Part shown: piece after piece, positions 1 through 12,362 of the stretch
Layout of the letters: every line of letters starts with the position of its first letter
How positions within the stretch are numbered: position 1 is the stretch's first letter
Assembly: GCA_007844125.1 (NCBI GenBank)
Contig: CM017572.1
Span: 26,245,879-26,309,878 of the forward strand
DNA length: 64,000 nt
Direction: 5' to 3'
DNA from: Sinonovacula constricta
Taxonomy: Eukaryota; Mollusca; Bivalvia; Cardiida; Solecurtidae
Notes under the pieces: model-generated
What the model was told of the DNA's origin: nothing
Databases searched by the model: none
Seen by the model: the letters and a program-made list of their open reading frames with translations, nothing else
Position numbers and translations under genes: made by a program

Positions 1-258
1 GAAGACAGAGTGAAAGAACTTAACCGCCAGTTACAAGACAAGATGCGTCAGCGAATCCAGCTGAGTTCTAAGGTCAATAACAAGGCTTGTGCAAGTTCTG
101 AGAAAACTAACATTGAGGTACGACTAAATGCAGGGAGTGTTTTTATCCGAACACCCGACGATACGGCTGTCAATGCAGACTATTATTCTGACTCCGGAAT
201 ACATACTGGATCAGTGTCTAAAAGCCCAAGGGAGTCTCCGCCTGGAAATGCCGTGTAG
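1..258 (+). CDS. Terminal exon of an unidentified gene (3' end, partial)
   Basis: The frame is open from the left edge (EDRVKELNRQ...) to a TAG at 256-258, so this looks like the last coding part of a gene whose other exons lie outside the window. The first 25 residues are charged and heptad-like (VKELNRQLQDKMRQRI), suggesting the end of a coiled coil. The rest is polar and probably disordered, ending SPRESPPGNAV. It contains DSGIHT, close to the DSGxxS phosphodegron read by beta-TrCP in beta-catenin. I do not recognise the family. No donor site is needed before the stop. The codon at position 10 is GTG and is not a start. An AATAAA at 1019-1024 is a possible but distant poly(A) signal. The exon call is moderately sure; function is unknown. 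Confidence 0.55.
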   Translation, partial: EDRVKELNRQLQDKMRQRIQLSSKVNNKACASSEKTNIEVRLNAGSVFIRTPDDTAVNADYYSDSGIHTGSVSKSPRESPPGNAV

Positions 259-1909
259 CAAGAAGTCCTTTGAAGTGTTTAGGTGCCAGTTGCAAATGTT
301 GTCTGCATACAAATTCAGCTTGACAGATGTTTAGAAGAGATTTAATATCGGTGTTCATTCCTGTGAATTGTGTGTATTATGTGTTATATGTGTTTGTATT
401 TGTCAAGTTGTGTTTTATTCTGTATATTTACATGATCGAAGAGATAAAAACGAGAGGACCTCAGTCTATGAACAGGCACGAATCTGTTCTTTATTATTAG
501 CAAACTTAACTTTTCATGTTCCTTGTGTAGCATACCTGCTATAAATTCTGCTGCGATTAATGATAACTGTTTCAAGCCAGTATAACATAAAACATTATTT
601 TCATTAATGATAAACATATGCTTATACCTAAGCATTGCATGTGTCAACTTGATAACTAAATCATTGATCTTTACCTGTAATATATTTTATATCATCTAAG
701 TATTTAAGATTGCATGTCATTGCCAGATAAATCGAAAATTGGATTAATGCACGTAATTTGTTATTGTTTAAGTGCAAGTGGATATAAGCATTCAGAGCTG
801 AAATGCTCAGATATATACGTGTAATAGCATTGTTTGCGTTTAATCAGTTATAAGTGCGGGAGGATGATTAAGCGTTAAGTTTAAAAAGTCAATTCTGTGG
901 ATAGCTACAGCGTATATAGACTTTAAATCGTAACTCTTAAACGATATATATTTTACTAATAGTTTTTAACAAATATTTATAAGAATACAAAGTAATCAAT
1001 ATGCGGATATCCATATACAATAAAAATAAAATAATGTCCAAGTTGTCCGCATAAAACCTTTAAAAACACGTTGGCGTCAAAATAACAAAAGGTTTGGATT
1101 CGAGGTGTGTGTGTATTGATGTGTGATGAAAAAAAAATAAGTCCTTAAGTATGATAAATTTTAAATGTTGAAGCCCCATTTAAAAATGAAGCTTTCTATC
1201 GCGTATAAGAACCAAGACTTGATTTATTCTTTTATGATTGAAATAGCAAGGACTACAGACATTTTTATCAAAAGTATATTACGTTAGTTCATAAGTAAAA
1301 TGTTTTATGTATGTTTTTAGTTTTCTTTCACATGCGTCGTTTCAAAGTTATACAACTTAATACAACGTCCTTTCATATTTCTTCTAGGTGTCTTTAGCTA
1401 TATCTAAAGTGTTGTTAGAATTGTAAGTATCTTACAAATATAATAGTATCTTGATCCAATATCTTTATGGTTCTGCACATGTAAATGTACATTCATTGAG
1501 AGGTTTCAAGTGTATTCTTATGTAGTTTATGGTTATGTTTCATTGTGAAATTATGCTAATATTTTTAATAATTTAAACACTTACGTCATTTTTATATAAT
1601 ACATGTGACGCCAATTACTAATTGTTTTTGAACGGCGTATTCGAATTATTGTTAATATTTCATTATATCTCTAGCACGAAGAATCACTCTTATTCATCTA
1701 AAGTAACTTTGTTAAAAAATAAAATATAACCTAAAAGTGTGTTCCTTGTTAGTATTGGTGAGATTTGACCGATTTATATCTGATACCTTGCTAGTTTAAC
1801 TTTGGCTTATAGTAGAATTGCCATGACCCGTCAAATATAACGTTAGTTTAAGAATAAATGACAAAGTCCTATGAGCATTGCAACATATATTAAACTCTGA
1901 AAAGGCACA

Positions 1910-2040
1910 GGACAAAGGTATTTCACGCGCAAGCAAAGTGAAAAGAAAGAACCATTTTTTTATGATTTTAAAAGAGCAAACCCGACAGTTACCGCCTTGG
2001 GATGGTCAAGTCGCCTTTAGTTAGACAGATTTTTTAGGTG
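1910..2040 (+). repeat. Dispersed repeat R1, partial copy
   Basis: Contains the R1 core (CAGTTACCGCCTTGG followed by a GGTCA-AGTCG segment) that recurs at least eight times in this window. Orientation '+' is defined by the copy at 13,376-13,700. R1 has no coding capacity and is presumably a non-autonomous mobile element; its class is not resolved. Confidence 0.55.
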
Positions 2041-3959
2041 AATAGTTGCCAATTTTAAAATATAGTTCGATATATGATTGTTGCCATCCCAACGGGATAT
2101 GGTTTACATGAAGAAAGAAGCATTGACAAATTTTATTAAAGAAGGAGAAATACATACTTTGTCCTGATACTTGTACAATGCATCGACTTAAAAGGTAATT
2201 CTAAAATATGTTACATAATATAGGGTTTTTCATGTTTATCTCCAAAGCATTTTTCAATGTACAGAACCCTATCGACAAATATATATTGAAAACATGGTAT
2301 TATGTTATTTATAAACTTGATATTACAAGGAAACTTCGTCGCAAATGATGGATCATTCAGAATGTGCAAAATTATATTAACAGTAATGGACAGAAATGAA
2401 AGTCATTATTTTATTATTCTACATGTCTTTACATTAACGTAGTGAAAAACTCATTTAAACTAAAGATAATGCGTAACAACAAAAACGCGTATGCTGCCAG
2501 TACCTATAATCTATTTAGACAAAACAATGTTTATAATTATGAACAACCTTCTGTCACCGATGTGCTGCAATTTCGTGTAGTATTTTTTTTTTCAAAAACG
2601 AGGAATTTTCATTTAGTTTCCTTAAGCACCAGTTCGGGAATATGTTTATCTTTATTGATCTCGCAAACATCATCAAAGCTATTTTAGAAAATACTTAAAA
2701 TGTTACAAATATTACCAATAAATACTATCAGTATTAGAATTGAGAACAGAACGAAAAAGTAAGCATTAATCCATCAGGTTCTAGGATATAAAATCAATCT
2801 TTTTTATTTAAAACAACAACAGTACATATTAAATTATTTATATGTCGTGCTAGGCACCACCTTTTGCTACCTCACGCAAAATTCACGTTCACCCCGACAC
2901 AGTTTATATAAACACTGGTGGCTCTTTTTTGTAACGGAATGTTGTAACAAAAATATGTTTATTAGTACATAGATATGTCTTTTTAACAACCAAGTTCTGC
3001 CGAATTTCTAAATAAGGTAGACTGTAGATACTGACAGGAAAAACAACACCCGGTTTACAGTTGATCACATCCATTGTTCGTTGTTTTCAGTGTGATATGG
3101 GCTTAATAGAAGTGCTAATATTGGAATGACCTAAATTGGAAATTTCCCACTCCAATCCGTCGTGTTAGTGGTCTTTCATACAATCACACCACGACTAGAG
3201 TAAATGCACCAGAGCCTTCGCACATAAACTAGCTGTTCGATGTGAATGGGATAACTACATTTTGGGCTTGCGATTTTCAAAACGTGTAAATACCCAACAC
3301 TATCAAGATTATACCGTAAAGTAATATATTGGACATGGCAAGATAAATGCTTTACATATCAAATACATTGTTTTATCTGACACATGTCATATAAATGTCA
3401 ATACAAATCTTTACTCCTGTGTGAGTTCTTCTTGTTTACACTATTTGTTATTTGACTTTAGATTGATTTTCTAGTCACGTCATCACCTTGTCATAATTTC
3501 GTATCTACTTCCTGTATAACTGGTCTCAGACCGTTTTCAGTTAAATGAATACAATTGTTTAAAATGTCTATGGCAGCAAGAGTCAATTTGTTTTGCAACA
3601 CGCCCTAAAATAGTCTTCCCATATTTTACTTAATGTAATCTGCTGCTTATAATAGAGATTAGGGAATGTTTGATTAGTTACCAGACCTTTGTGCTCGGAG
3701 ATGATATCATCTATTGTTTTATTTAACTATATGTGCAGAGAAAGCACAACACCATATTTATGACTGGAAGATGTATGGAGGTAGGATGAATCCTGCAAGA
3801 AGAAAAGTGCCAGACAAACACATGTGTGATTCGTTTTGAGATACTGCTTTGGATACACTTAGGGATGCACATGCCTATTTTATTTATGATCCCAAAATCT
3901 TGTTACAGTGCTCTTTATCAAAGAAACGTGCTTCTGTGATGTAGATATTGCAATAACGA

Positions 3960-4150
3960 ATAAGAACATATGACAAAGTATTATCATGCAAGCCAAATGT
4001 AAAAAAAAATGGGACGGCTTAGAAAGAGCAAACCTAACAGTAGTTTTGAAATAGTAAGTCGGCAAAAGGGACCAATTGGAGTGCTTGAACCGGTTTTACA
4101 GAGCTCTTACCTCGCACATCCTGAAGGGTTTCTCTTCCATAAATAGAAGA
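3960..4150 (+). repeat. Dispersed repeat R1 copy
   Basis: Shares AAGTCGGCAAAAGGGACCAA, then GTGCTTGAACC, then CCTCGCACATCCTGAAGG with the 13.4-kb copy, at clear but imperfect identity. The left part is more diverged. Confidence 0.6.
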
Positions 4151-5547
4151 CAGACCTTTTTGAAATAAAAAAAAATGTCCAAGCGCTGAGATGTTTTTTC
4201 ATAAGTTATGACTATGACGAAGGTAAAAACGTCATTGAAAAAATAATGTCCACATAATATTCAGAAAAGAGAGAGGTATCATTTTTAAAAGAACAACACA
4301 TAATTGTTGATTGTACGGGCAATTCATTTTTTTTGTATTTCATTTTTTTAAACAAGGAAGACAATGACTAGACTAGTGTAAATGGTTGTAGCATCCTGTT
4401 CATGTGGAGATGAAACGGAGGAACCAGAGACTAACGTCCGTAAGAGGAAAGACGCCTTCTGTTATATCAATTCAACTGCTTTCATAAGCACCGTTTTCTT
4501 CTCTACTGTCTTCATGAACAACGCGACAAAATAGATTACCGTCATATGTATGGTTTCACTATTCGGAGCCGCCTTTATTAATTGCGGGCCGAAGAAAGTA
4601 ACACAGATACATGAAAATAGTTTTTAAATGACATTCAAACGCATCGGTGGTAACGTATTAAAAAAAAACACATTTCAAATTTGAAATGACAGACGGTGTC
4701 CGAGCCGGAAAAGCTACTTCCCAAGACAGGACCAGTTAGAGAATGCGATACTTTCGCGCACGGCCATCTTTACCGTTGACAGCTCGATAAAATGGTTACT
4801 TGTAAAAACGCGTACACCGACATCAGTCCTTGTTTATATGAATAGTTTTTATAATGTCTTTGACGAATAGTAAAGTGCAGATTCTATTCAGATTTTGTCC
4901 TTTTAAACAAAATGAGAGTTCAATTCGAAGAGCATCAGGAAGTACTCACTTTCGTTAGATGATCGGCATTAGCCGAACGTGCATATAAAGTTGACATTAA
5001 CCAGAAACCTTCTTAAACGGAAAGTGCAAACCTTGTATCTTGTGTCGGCCTAGCCTGGCTTATTCTTTCCAAGTGGTCGTTGAAGTTGCAAAGCAAATTA
5101 ACCAATCGACATGTACATGTATGGCATGTTTTCTTGTTATATGTAGTAAGTTTTGAGTAATCATTAACTTGTCGTTTTGTAAATATAATGTAACCCAAAC
5201 GTCAATCAATTTAGTACAAAAACGTGTTTGTCAATTTACAGAGATGAAAATAAAAACGACGGTTATGTTACAGTGACATAACAATGTTTACGTTTAAAAA
5301 AGTGAAGCTAAATTTTAACCAAATTACAAAAGAATCTGACTTATGCTGGCTCACTGCATTTTTTTTAAATAAATCGATATTGTTGTCAGGCCATAACATT
5401 ACTGCTTTTGAGGTATATGTAAATAGGTCCGCTATAGAAACATCAATAGTGAAATAACTGGGCAAAGATAATCTAAATCTTTGAAATCAAAGCGGGGTCT
5501 TTGTACAATACAAGATGCAAGTCAGATGAATAACAACAAACTTAATC

Positions 5548-5779
<232 letters not shown>

Positions 5780-6047
5780 TATATTTATTTATTTATTTAT
5801 AAAAGCTAGGAAAAGTCAATTTAACATAAACCTGCATAGTATAAAGGTGCAGGTATAGAATAAATTAACACTGGAGAAGGTATGGACATATCTGCCTTGT
5901 GCCGCAATATTAACTCACTATTGCTGCATATATCTTGTCTGTGTCTGAGTATATTGGAATAAAGGACAAACAATGATACACATTTATAGCAATTATATAT
6001 AAGTAGTAAGTAAAATACAGAGTGGGTATATTAACGTATTATTCTGA

Positions 6048-6048
<1 letters not shown>

Positions 6049-6132
<84 letters not shown>
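6049..6132. repeat. (TA)n microsatellite
   Basis: An uninterrupted TA dinucleotide tract of about 84 bp. Unlike the tract at 5.6 kb, I see no long inverted flanks. Confidence 0.95.
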
Positions 6133-6133
<1 letters not shown>

Positions 6134-9100
6134 GTCTTATTAATTAAACACTATATTGCTCCAGCAGCTTTCGATTATAGGAATTTAAATGTATATATAT
6201 TTTTTTATAAATAAATATCATACTCTGGGCGAAGGAAAACATTGATGGACAACACAAATGATAATAACAGAGCCATTTAAGAGGCTCTGCATCCGATAAA
6301 CTGGTTGTGATAAGACAGGAACTACACAACTTTTTTTTCCTGTTTTTTATTTATTTAATTAATTTATATTTTTAAATCAATGGTTATATTAGTTTTCTTT
6401 TCAAATGCAGATACTTCATAACACAACAAACATATTATTCAGTCAAAGATTGCTGGAAATTTGTTCTAACCAATAACGTTAATGGAAAAGAACTTAGTTT
6501 TCATTAAATTAATGGCTTCAAAATTTAATTAATACAAAGTTATGATTGATTGCAAGCGCAATTTTAATGCATGGCAAAATGGTATCTATTTTCTATCATA
6601 GCTTTGCTGCAATTTATATTATTCAAGACGTTTCTGATTAAAGTCTTAAGCAGAAATGCTTCTAATATTAAAACATATTGACGATGCACGCTTGCTAGAC
6701 CTTTAATAATATTTATTAATTTTGGTAATAATAAGTATTTTGTAGTTTGATTATTTAAACCATGGGCTTACGTGTACCTTTAAAATCACCGGGTAATTTA
6801 ACAATCGCTTACTCGAATTTATTTGTATCTATTGACCTTTCTTAATAAACAATATTCCTATCACCACTCTAAGAAACACACTGATATAGAATAAATCCGT
6901 TAATGCTGGAACCCAGACTGCTAACATCGTCATACCCAAAAGTTTGACTATGTAATGCGATTATTCCTTAAGAAAATCTTAGCAATCGAAAAGCACTGTA
7001 GCATGGAAATCTTGTCAAGTCCCGACGTTTTGTTTGGATGTTGTTATTTTTAATTTTCAGAACAATCTGCTACATTGAATTTCATTACAGCCTGAACGTG
7101 ATATGGATATGATGCATTAGACATTTAAACAACATGTTTTCTCATGTATATGGCGGAGTCTGAACAGTTGTATTTTGCATAGGATGTAATAACCGTTAAC
7201 TGCTGACCACATGTAAGCAATTTGATTGGTAAATACGTGATACAGAATTAAAAAATGTGTTTGTGTTTTCCAGACTTTGAAATACCATGCTTATGTAACT
7301 AATCATGTTTAAATTATACTAATTCGGATTTTAAGCTGCTAATATAAGAGAAGATAATTTGTTTACCAAACACATTACCATAAAGGACCACGTGATCTTA
7401 ATAGGAAGTTGGTAGCTGGTCCAACCCTTTAAATGCAACGTTTTGATTTTAATAAAGTGATAAATGAATATTCATCCACGCCATAAGTAAGTCAGGACTT
7501 TGGTAAGGACGATCGTTAAACGACATATCATATGTCTAAATTAAGTTGACTTTGTCACACTACCTTTATCAGCATGTTCCTTGTGTCAATTGCTCTTACG
7601 AACTACAGCGTAGACGTATCGTTTATGATCACGTGACTGTGTTTGCTAATGTTTTTATTCATGGCAGACCGTTGCACTCTCTTCATAAGGAGATGGGATT
7701 ACACTGACACAAACTAAGAAGAGGATTATTAAGATTAAATTTCACTTGAAATCTTTTATTGTTGCGGTAAGCATTTTATAAGTTAACCATTAACCGTTTT
7801 TTGTGTGTATATCATAAACATTTAATTTGAAACCACTTTTTGAAATCCAAACGAGTTTCACAAAGTCCGAAAAATGTCATTTGTTCTCCGTTGTTCGCGG
7901 CGTTTTCCTCAATGAAACCCTTCGAAAAATTATACATTCAATACAAAGTGTATAACAATAATTTATGTTTTTCAGATATACAATTACATACGCTTGCATA
8001 CACACATACACGCCCCACATCCACAAACACGCACACATATATATGTGTGTTATTTATATGGTTTGATGATTTTAACTTGTTATGGTTTCATAAGTTATGG
8101 AATTGTCCCCTGGTCTTCATGAATGTCATTTTCATCAAAAGATGGAGGTTTAAGCTTTGTTTTTCACCTCGCTTTATAATTAGTATGTGCATTATTTCAT
8201 AATGTTACACAGTTGAACAGTCCATACTTGTGTCAAGGAGCATAATGCATACGCCGTCAGGCAATTTGTTCATTTGTTATATTTTCAATTATAATCCAAT
8301 GAGTACCTTTAATTACATATTGCTGAAGATGTAACAATATTACATACTCAAAAAGATTGTACTGGTCATCTTTTTACCTGAAGGCCAAGACAAAGAGCGA
8401 AGTTTAAACACCGCCCAATACTGTACATTTGTTTTGCTTCATTGTAAAATGGACAAACTGCTGGCATTAACATTTAATTGATATTTTAATTATAATGATA
8501 TTATTTTTTTCTGTGTGCTAGTAATTGATGAATGATAAAAGAATAAATTGTGGTAGAACGGTAATTATGCACGAGTCTTAGGATGAATGAAGCTACAGTG
8601 TCCAGTTTTAATAACGCCAAATGTAGAATCAGATAAAATGGGATTAGAGAAAAACATGTGGTTTCAAATCAAAACAAAAAATCACTTTGTTAACCTCGAT
8701 TCCTGCCCAATATCCTTCAAGTTTATTTGGAAAGAAATTCTAAAAGTACCTTAAGATCTTGCTTTCTTACAATTACTTGGAAATAAACATGTTGAGTAGG
8801 ATTGCAATTCTGATATTCTAGTGGGTGAGTTTCGGCAAGTCATTGTCTTTTGCAAATATTGGCCAGTCAGGAAGAAAAGTAAAAGCAAACATGTGATTGT
8901 TTGTCATTAATTTCGCCAAAAATCGTGAGAGATTAAAGACAATATGCCCCGAAAGACACGGAAGATATCGTGTGCTAGCATAATTATAGATGAGTACATT
9001 TCGTGTGCAATCATACGTTTCTACTTTATTTATGCATACGTGGCAATTTAATTATGTTATTTCAACTTCATAATGTAAGTCATATGAACTTTCTTTAACA

Positions 9101-12100
9101 CGAACATTGCATTACTTGGCTAAAAACTGTTCTAAGTGTATTGTACAATGTAATTACTTTAATTTGGTAATATATTTTGATTATATGTATTATATTATCT
9201 GTGTTCATTTGTACATGTATTAACTCTGTTCATTGAAAACTTCTTTCTACAGGCATTTTCTGACAACAATGGTTATGTTTTAGTTTTATGTTAAACAACG
9301 ATCATGGCGTTTGATGTTTGTCAATAATATCAAACCCGCAATCCTGTGTATGGCACTTAGCAGGGAGTATAAACGGAACAAAACTAAAAATAAGAAAATT
9401 TCAAGCATATCGTTTTAAGATACACTACAATAAAAGCAAATACCATCACATTCCTTATCCCATGTTGTGCAAATATTGTTTTTTCGATGTTTATTAACTA
9501 CATTTTTCTTTATATTTAGTTTCTCAAATGAGTGTCTCTAAAAGATTTCCACTGACGATTGTGTGTCATTACAATTATCACTCGACAAATTGTCTATTGG
9601 CATGACTTACTTCTGTTACTTGTCCTTTAATTGTAATATAGAAACCTTTGTTGAAGTGGAAACAACTTAGCTGGTGTTGGCGTTATAATCTTATCCTGGC
9701 ATCGTTGCGAAAAACGTTGCAGATGCTTCTCACAGTAAAACGTTGTTTTGAATTCAAATATTATCGTTTATTCTTTTAGCTGTACTTTATAATAAGTCTT
9801 CTCTCTTAAAGGATCAGCAACATCTGCTCTATTTAAAAAAGAAACTTCCTTACGAGACAACTGAACTGGGCCAGGAAACCATGAAGTGAGTAACATGCAT
9901 TCGTAGACTCACGGTCAACAGGGGAAATAAATTATAATTTCATTCATTTAAAAAAATAAATTAGTACCAGTCTGATTTTCTTGTCTCGCATGATAACATT
10001 TATCTATATCAACACTTATCTGGTGCCAACGCAATACAGATTGTGGTACCTTGTCCGGTCAATGTCTTCATAAATAAAGTCTTAAGGTCCGCTGTTACCA
10101 AAATCAACACAGAGAACGGAGACCCATTATATTTTGCTGATGACGATGACGTGCACTGAGAAATTTCTTTGCCTAACATGTTAGACTTGGAACATTTCAC
10201 CTTGTGTGCAGACCTTGTTGTTATAGTTGTTATTGTTGTTTTTAATACAGCGATCTATCCGAGTGCCCCCCCCCTCTCTTTCTTTCTCTCTCTCACTCCC
10301 AATATTGTTTGGACCAGTAAGAAAACAGATATGAACGTTTGCCACGTTTTCAGCCAGTAATATTAAAAGAATATTTAGAGTAAGCCAAAGGGGTTGTTCA
10401 GAAAGAGTTGTGAAAATAACGTTTGTTCTACAACGGAAACCTAAATCCAAAGCCGGACGTAAGGGATTATAGAATTTGCATAAAAAAGTATATGAAAGAA
10501 AAAAAAACTTCTAAAAAGTCCCGACATAACAACAAGATGACATGTGTTTATAAGTGCATATAATGCAATAAGTAACACGTTAAAATGTGACTATGCTTTT
10601 ATGATGTTGTATTTTAAAACAATTTCCTAAGAACGAAGGAAATGCAATTTATATTATGTACAAGTTAAGAAACTAATTCATATCTGTGTAAGCATAAACA
10701 AAAGTACACATGGCCTGTGTCATAGAGATAAGGAAACACTGCTTTGGACAATTAGAGACAAGGCGGAACTGAGGAGGAAATGGTGGAACTTAGTATTCTT
10801 TCCTTCGGATTGGCCAGTACGTCTGAAGATATTGCTATTTAATTTTACTTTTAATTTGTAATTATTTAAAGCGTACCATTATCGTTTAGAAAAACGTTCT
10901 AACTTGTATCATGTTAAAACGATGACTTGCAGTTTAGGGATATTGTAAGTCTTACCAACTTCAATGTAATGCTATGTGTTTAGTCTATGTAAAGACGATT
11001 GTGAACACAACTTGTGTTTTATTAGACAGGACAAATCTAATCTAAATGTTTATTCTTTCCAAATTTAACAGATAAGAACGGGCTTTGCTCAGTTCTAATT
11101 GTCTAATAGACATTTTAAGTAAAACATCACAGTAAGTATGTGACTGGAATGCAACAAGCCACTGAGAGACGACAAATGTTACAGCTATACATTACACGCT
11201 AATGTGAAATCATATTCAGAAAGACCAAGTACAAGTATGTCTAAAAAGATCAAGAGTGTGATGGGTTTATAACATAAAGGTATGTTCCTCAACCGGAACT
11301 CGAACTTACGTGACGCGGGCTAATACATTTCAAGTCAACGACTCTGCTAACTCGATAGAGGAAGCCCATATTATAAATCATGTTATTTTTTTGGAATGAC
11401 AAGCACATTTGTTTTGCACCTTTTCTCCTTTCAGTAGCGTGTCTCTGCATAAAAAATACATCGAGCATTAACGTCGGTAAGTCAAATTGTAATATATAAT
11501 GTTCAATAAGCATCAATGTGTATGTAACATACCTTCGCGATTTGCTTTAAAATACTTTAACAATTACATATTTAATATGACTTAAATATTACAGATATAA
11601 TAGTAAAAACAATTTTCATAGAAATATAATTACTACATGTGTGTTATCCTTAAATATGATTGGCTAAATCCGATAAAGTGACTGCTTTTTATTCTCAATG
11701 AAACGCAGTTGCCTATATCCTCATTAATGTTCATGACGGACTACTTATTTTCGACGTTGCTGTGAAGCTATAAATCATTATTTACATACTTATACTGTTG
11801 CTACTTAGGATAATTGCAATACAATCGCGCCACAAATTGAATGTCAGTCACTTTACTTAAAAGGTACTAAAACATTAAAATTACACACTTTAACAATAAA
11901 TAGAATTAGAAAATGTGGATTTATCGAGCCACATTGTCCAACACGTTTTGGGTCATTTACCTTATCCCACCAATCCGTAGTTGCTTACACCAAAACGCAA
12001 TGACACGAAATATTGAAGGTTCGTACTTTTTTACGAAGGTCAAACGCAAGAAATGAGGATACACTCCCATCTCCGATAAAGATTTAAATAAGAAAAGTAT

Positions 12101-12300
12101 ACACCTCTAACAACTATAAATACACTCATACAAATACAAGAAAGCATTGATGCGAAGCACCAAACACAACAAAGAACTTAGTGTGTGTGATTAATTTATC
12201 TAACTGCACTCGCTTCTTCTATGCTACTTGATTCTGAAAATTCTCTCATAATAATAATATTTTAGTTATCAATAATATTTCATTTCACGACACTTTGTAA
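6133..12300. other. Intergenic, no gene seen
   Basis: AT-rich, no supported exon. Minor contents: a short CA-rich tract near 7997-8046, a C/T-rich tract at 10266-10297, and a tRNA-like fragment near 11285-11365. An ATG just before a GTGAGT donor near 9892 was considered as a start exon and not accepted. Confidence 0.55.
11285..11365 (-). repeat. tRNA-like fragment, probable SINE head remnant
   Basis: On the minus strand the segment resembles a degenerate tRNA, with an A-box-like stretch (AGTTAGCAGAGTCGTTGAC) and a B-box-like TTCGAGTTCC. It does not fold into a clean cloverleaf and is probably a decayed tRNA-derived repeat. Comparable weak fragments lie near 13735-13815, 17898-17965, 31565-31645 and 32165-32240. 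Confidence 0.3.
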
Positions 12301-12302
12301 GG

Positions 12303-12310
12303 TATATAAG
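12303..12310 (+). promoter_or_regulatory. TATA box of the LU-LU-Ig gene
   Basis: TATATAAG lies 53-60 bp before the first in-frame ATG (12363). A start site about 30 bp downstream would leave a 5' UTR of about 30-40 nt. The match is to the consensus only, but the spacing fits the independently assembled gene. Confidence 0.5.
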
Positions 12311-12362
12311 TTACCATGTATTATTTCTTGAGAAGTAATATCATAAGGGTTTTAAGTTTTTC

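Larger units (their letters stand above)
259..5547. other. Intergenic, no gene seen
   Basis: AT-rich DNA with stop codons in all frames and no exon I can support. It holds copies of dispersed family R1 at about 1910-2040 and 3960-4150, and a short match between about 1855-1920 and 25365-25425 (both contain GGCACAGGACAA). The remainder looks unremarkable. Confidence 0.6.

Noticed and set aside
9892..9905. ATGAA followed by a GTGAGT donor as a start exon
   Set aside because: The LU-LU-Ig gene already has an in-frame signal peptide at 12363 with a TATA box, so this is not needed and no phase-2 partner exon was found.
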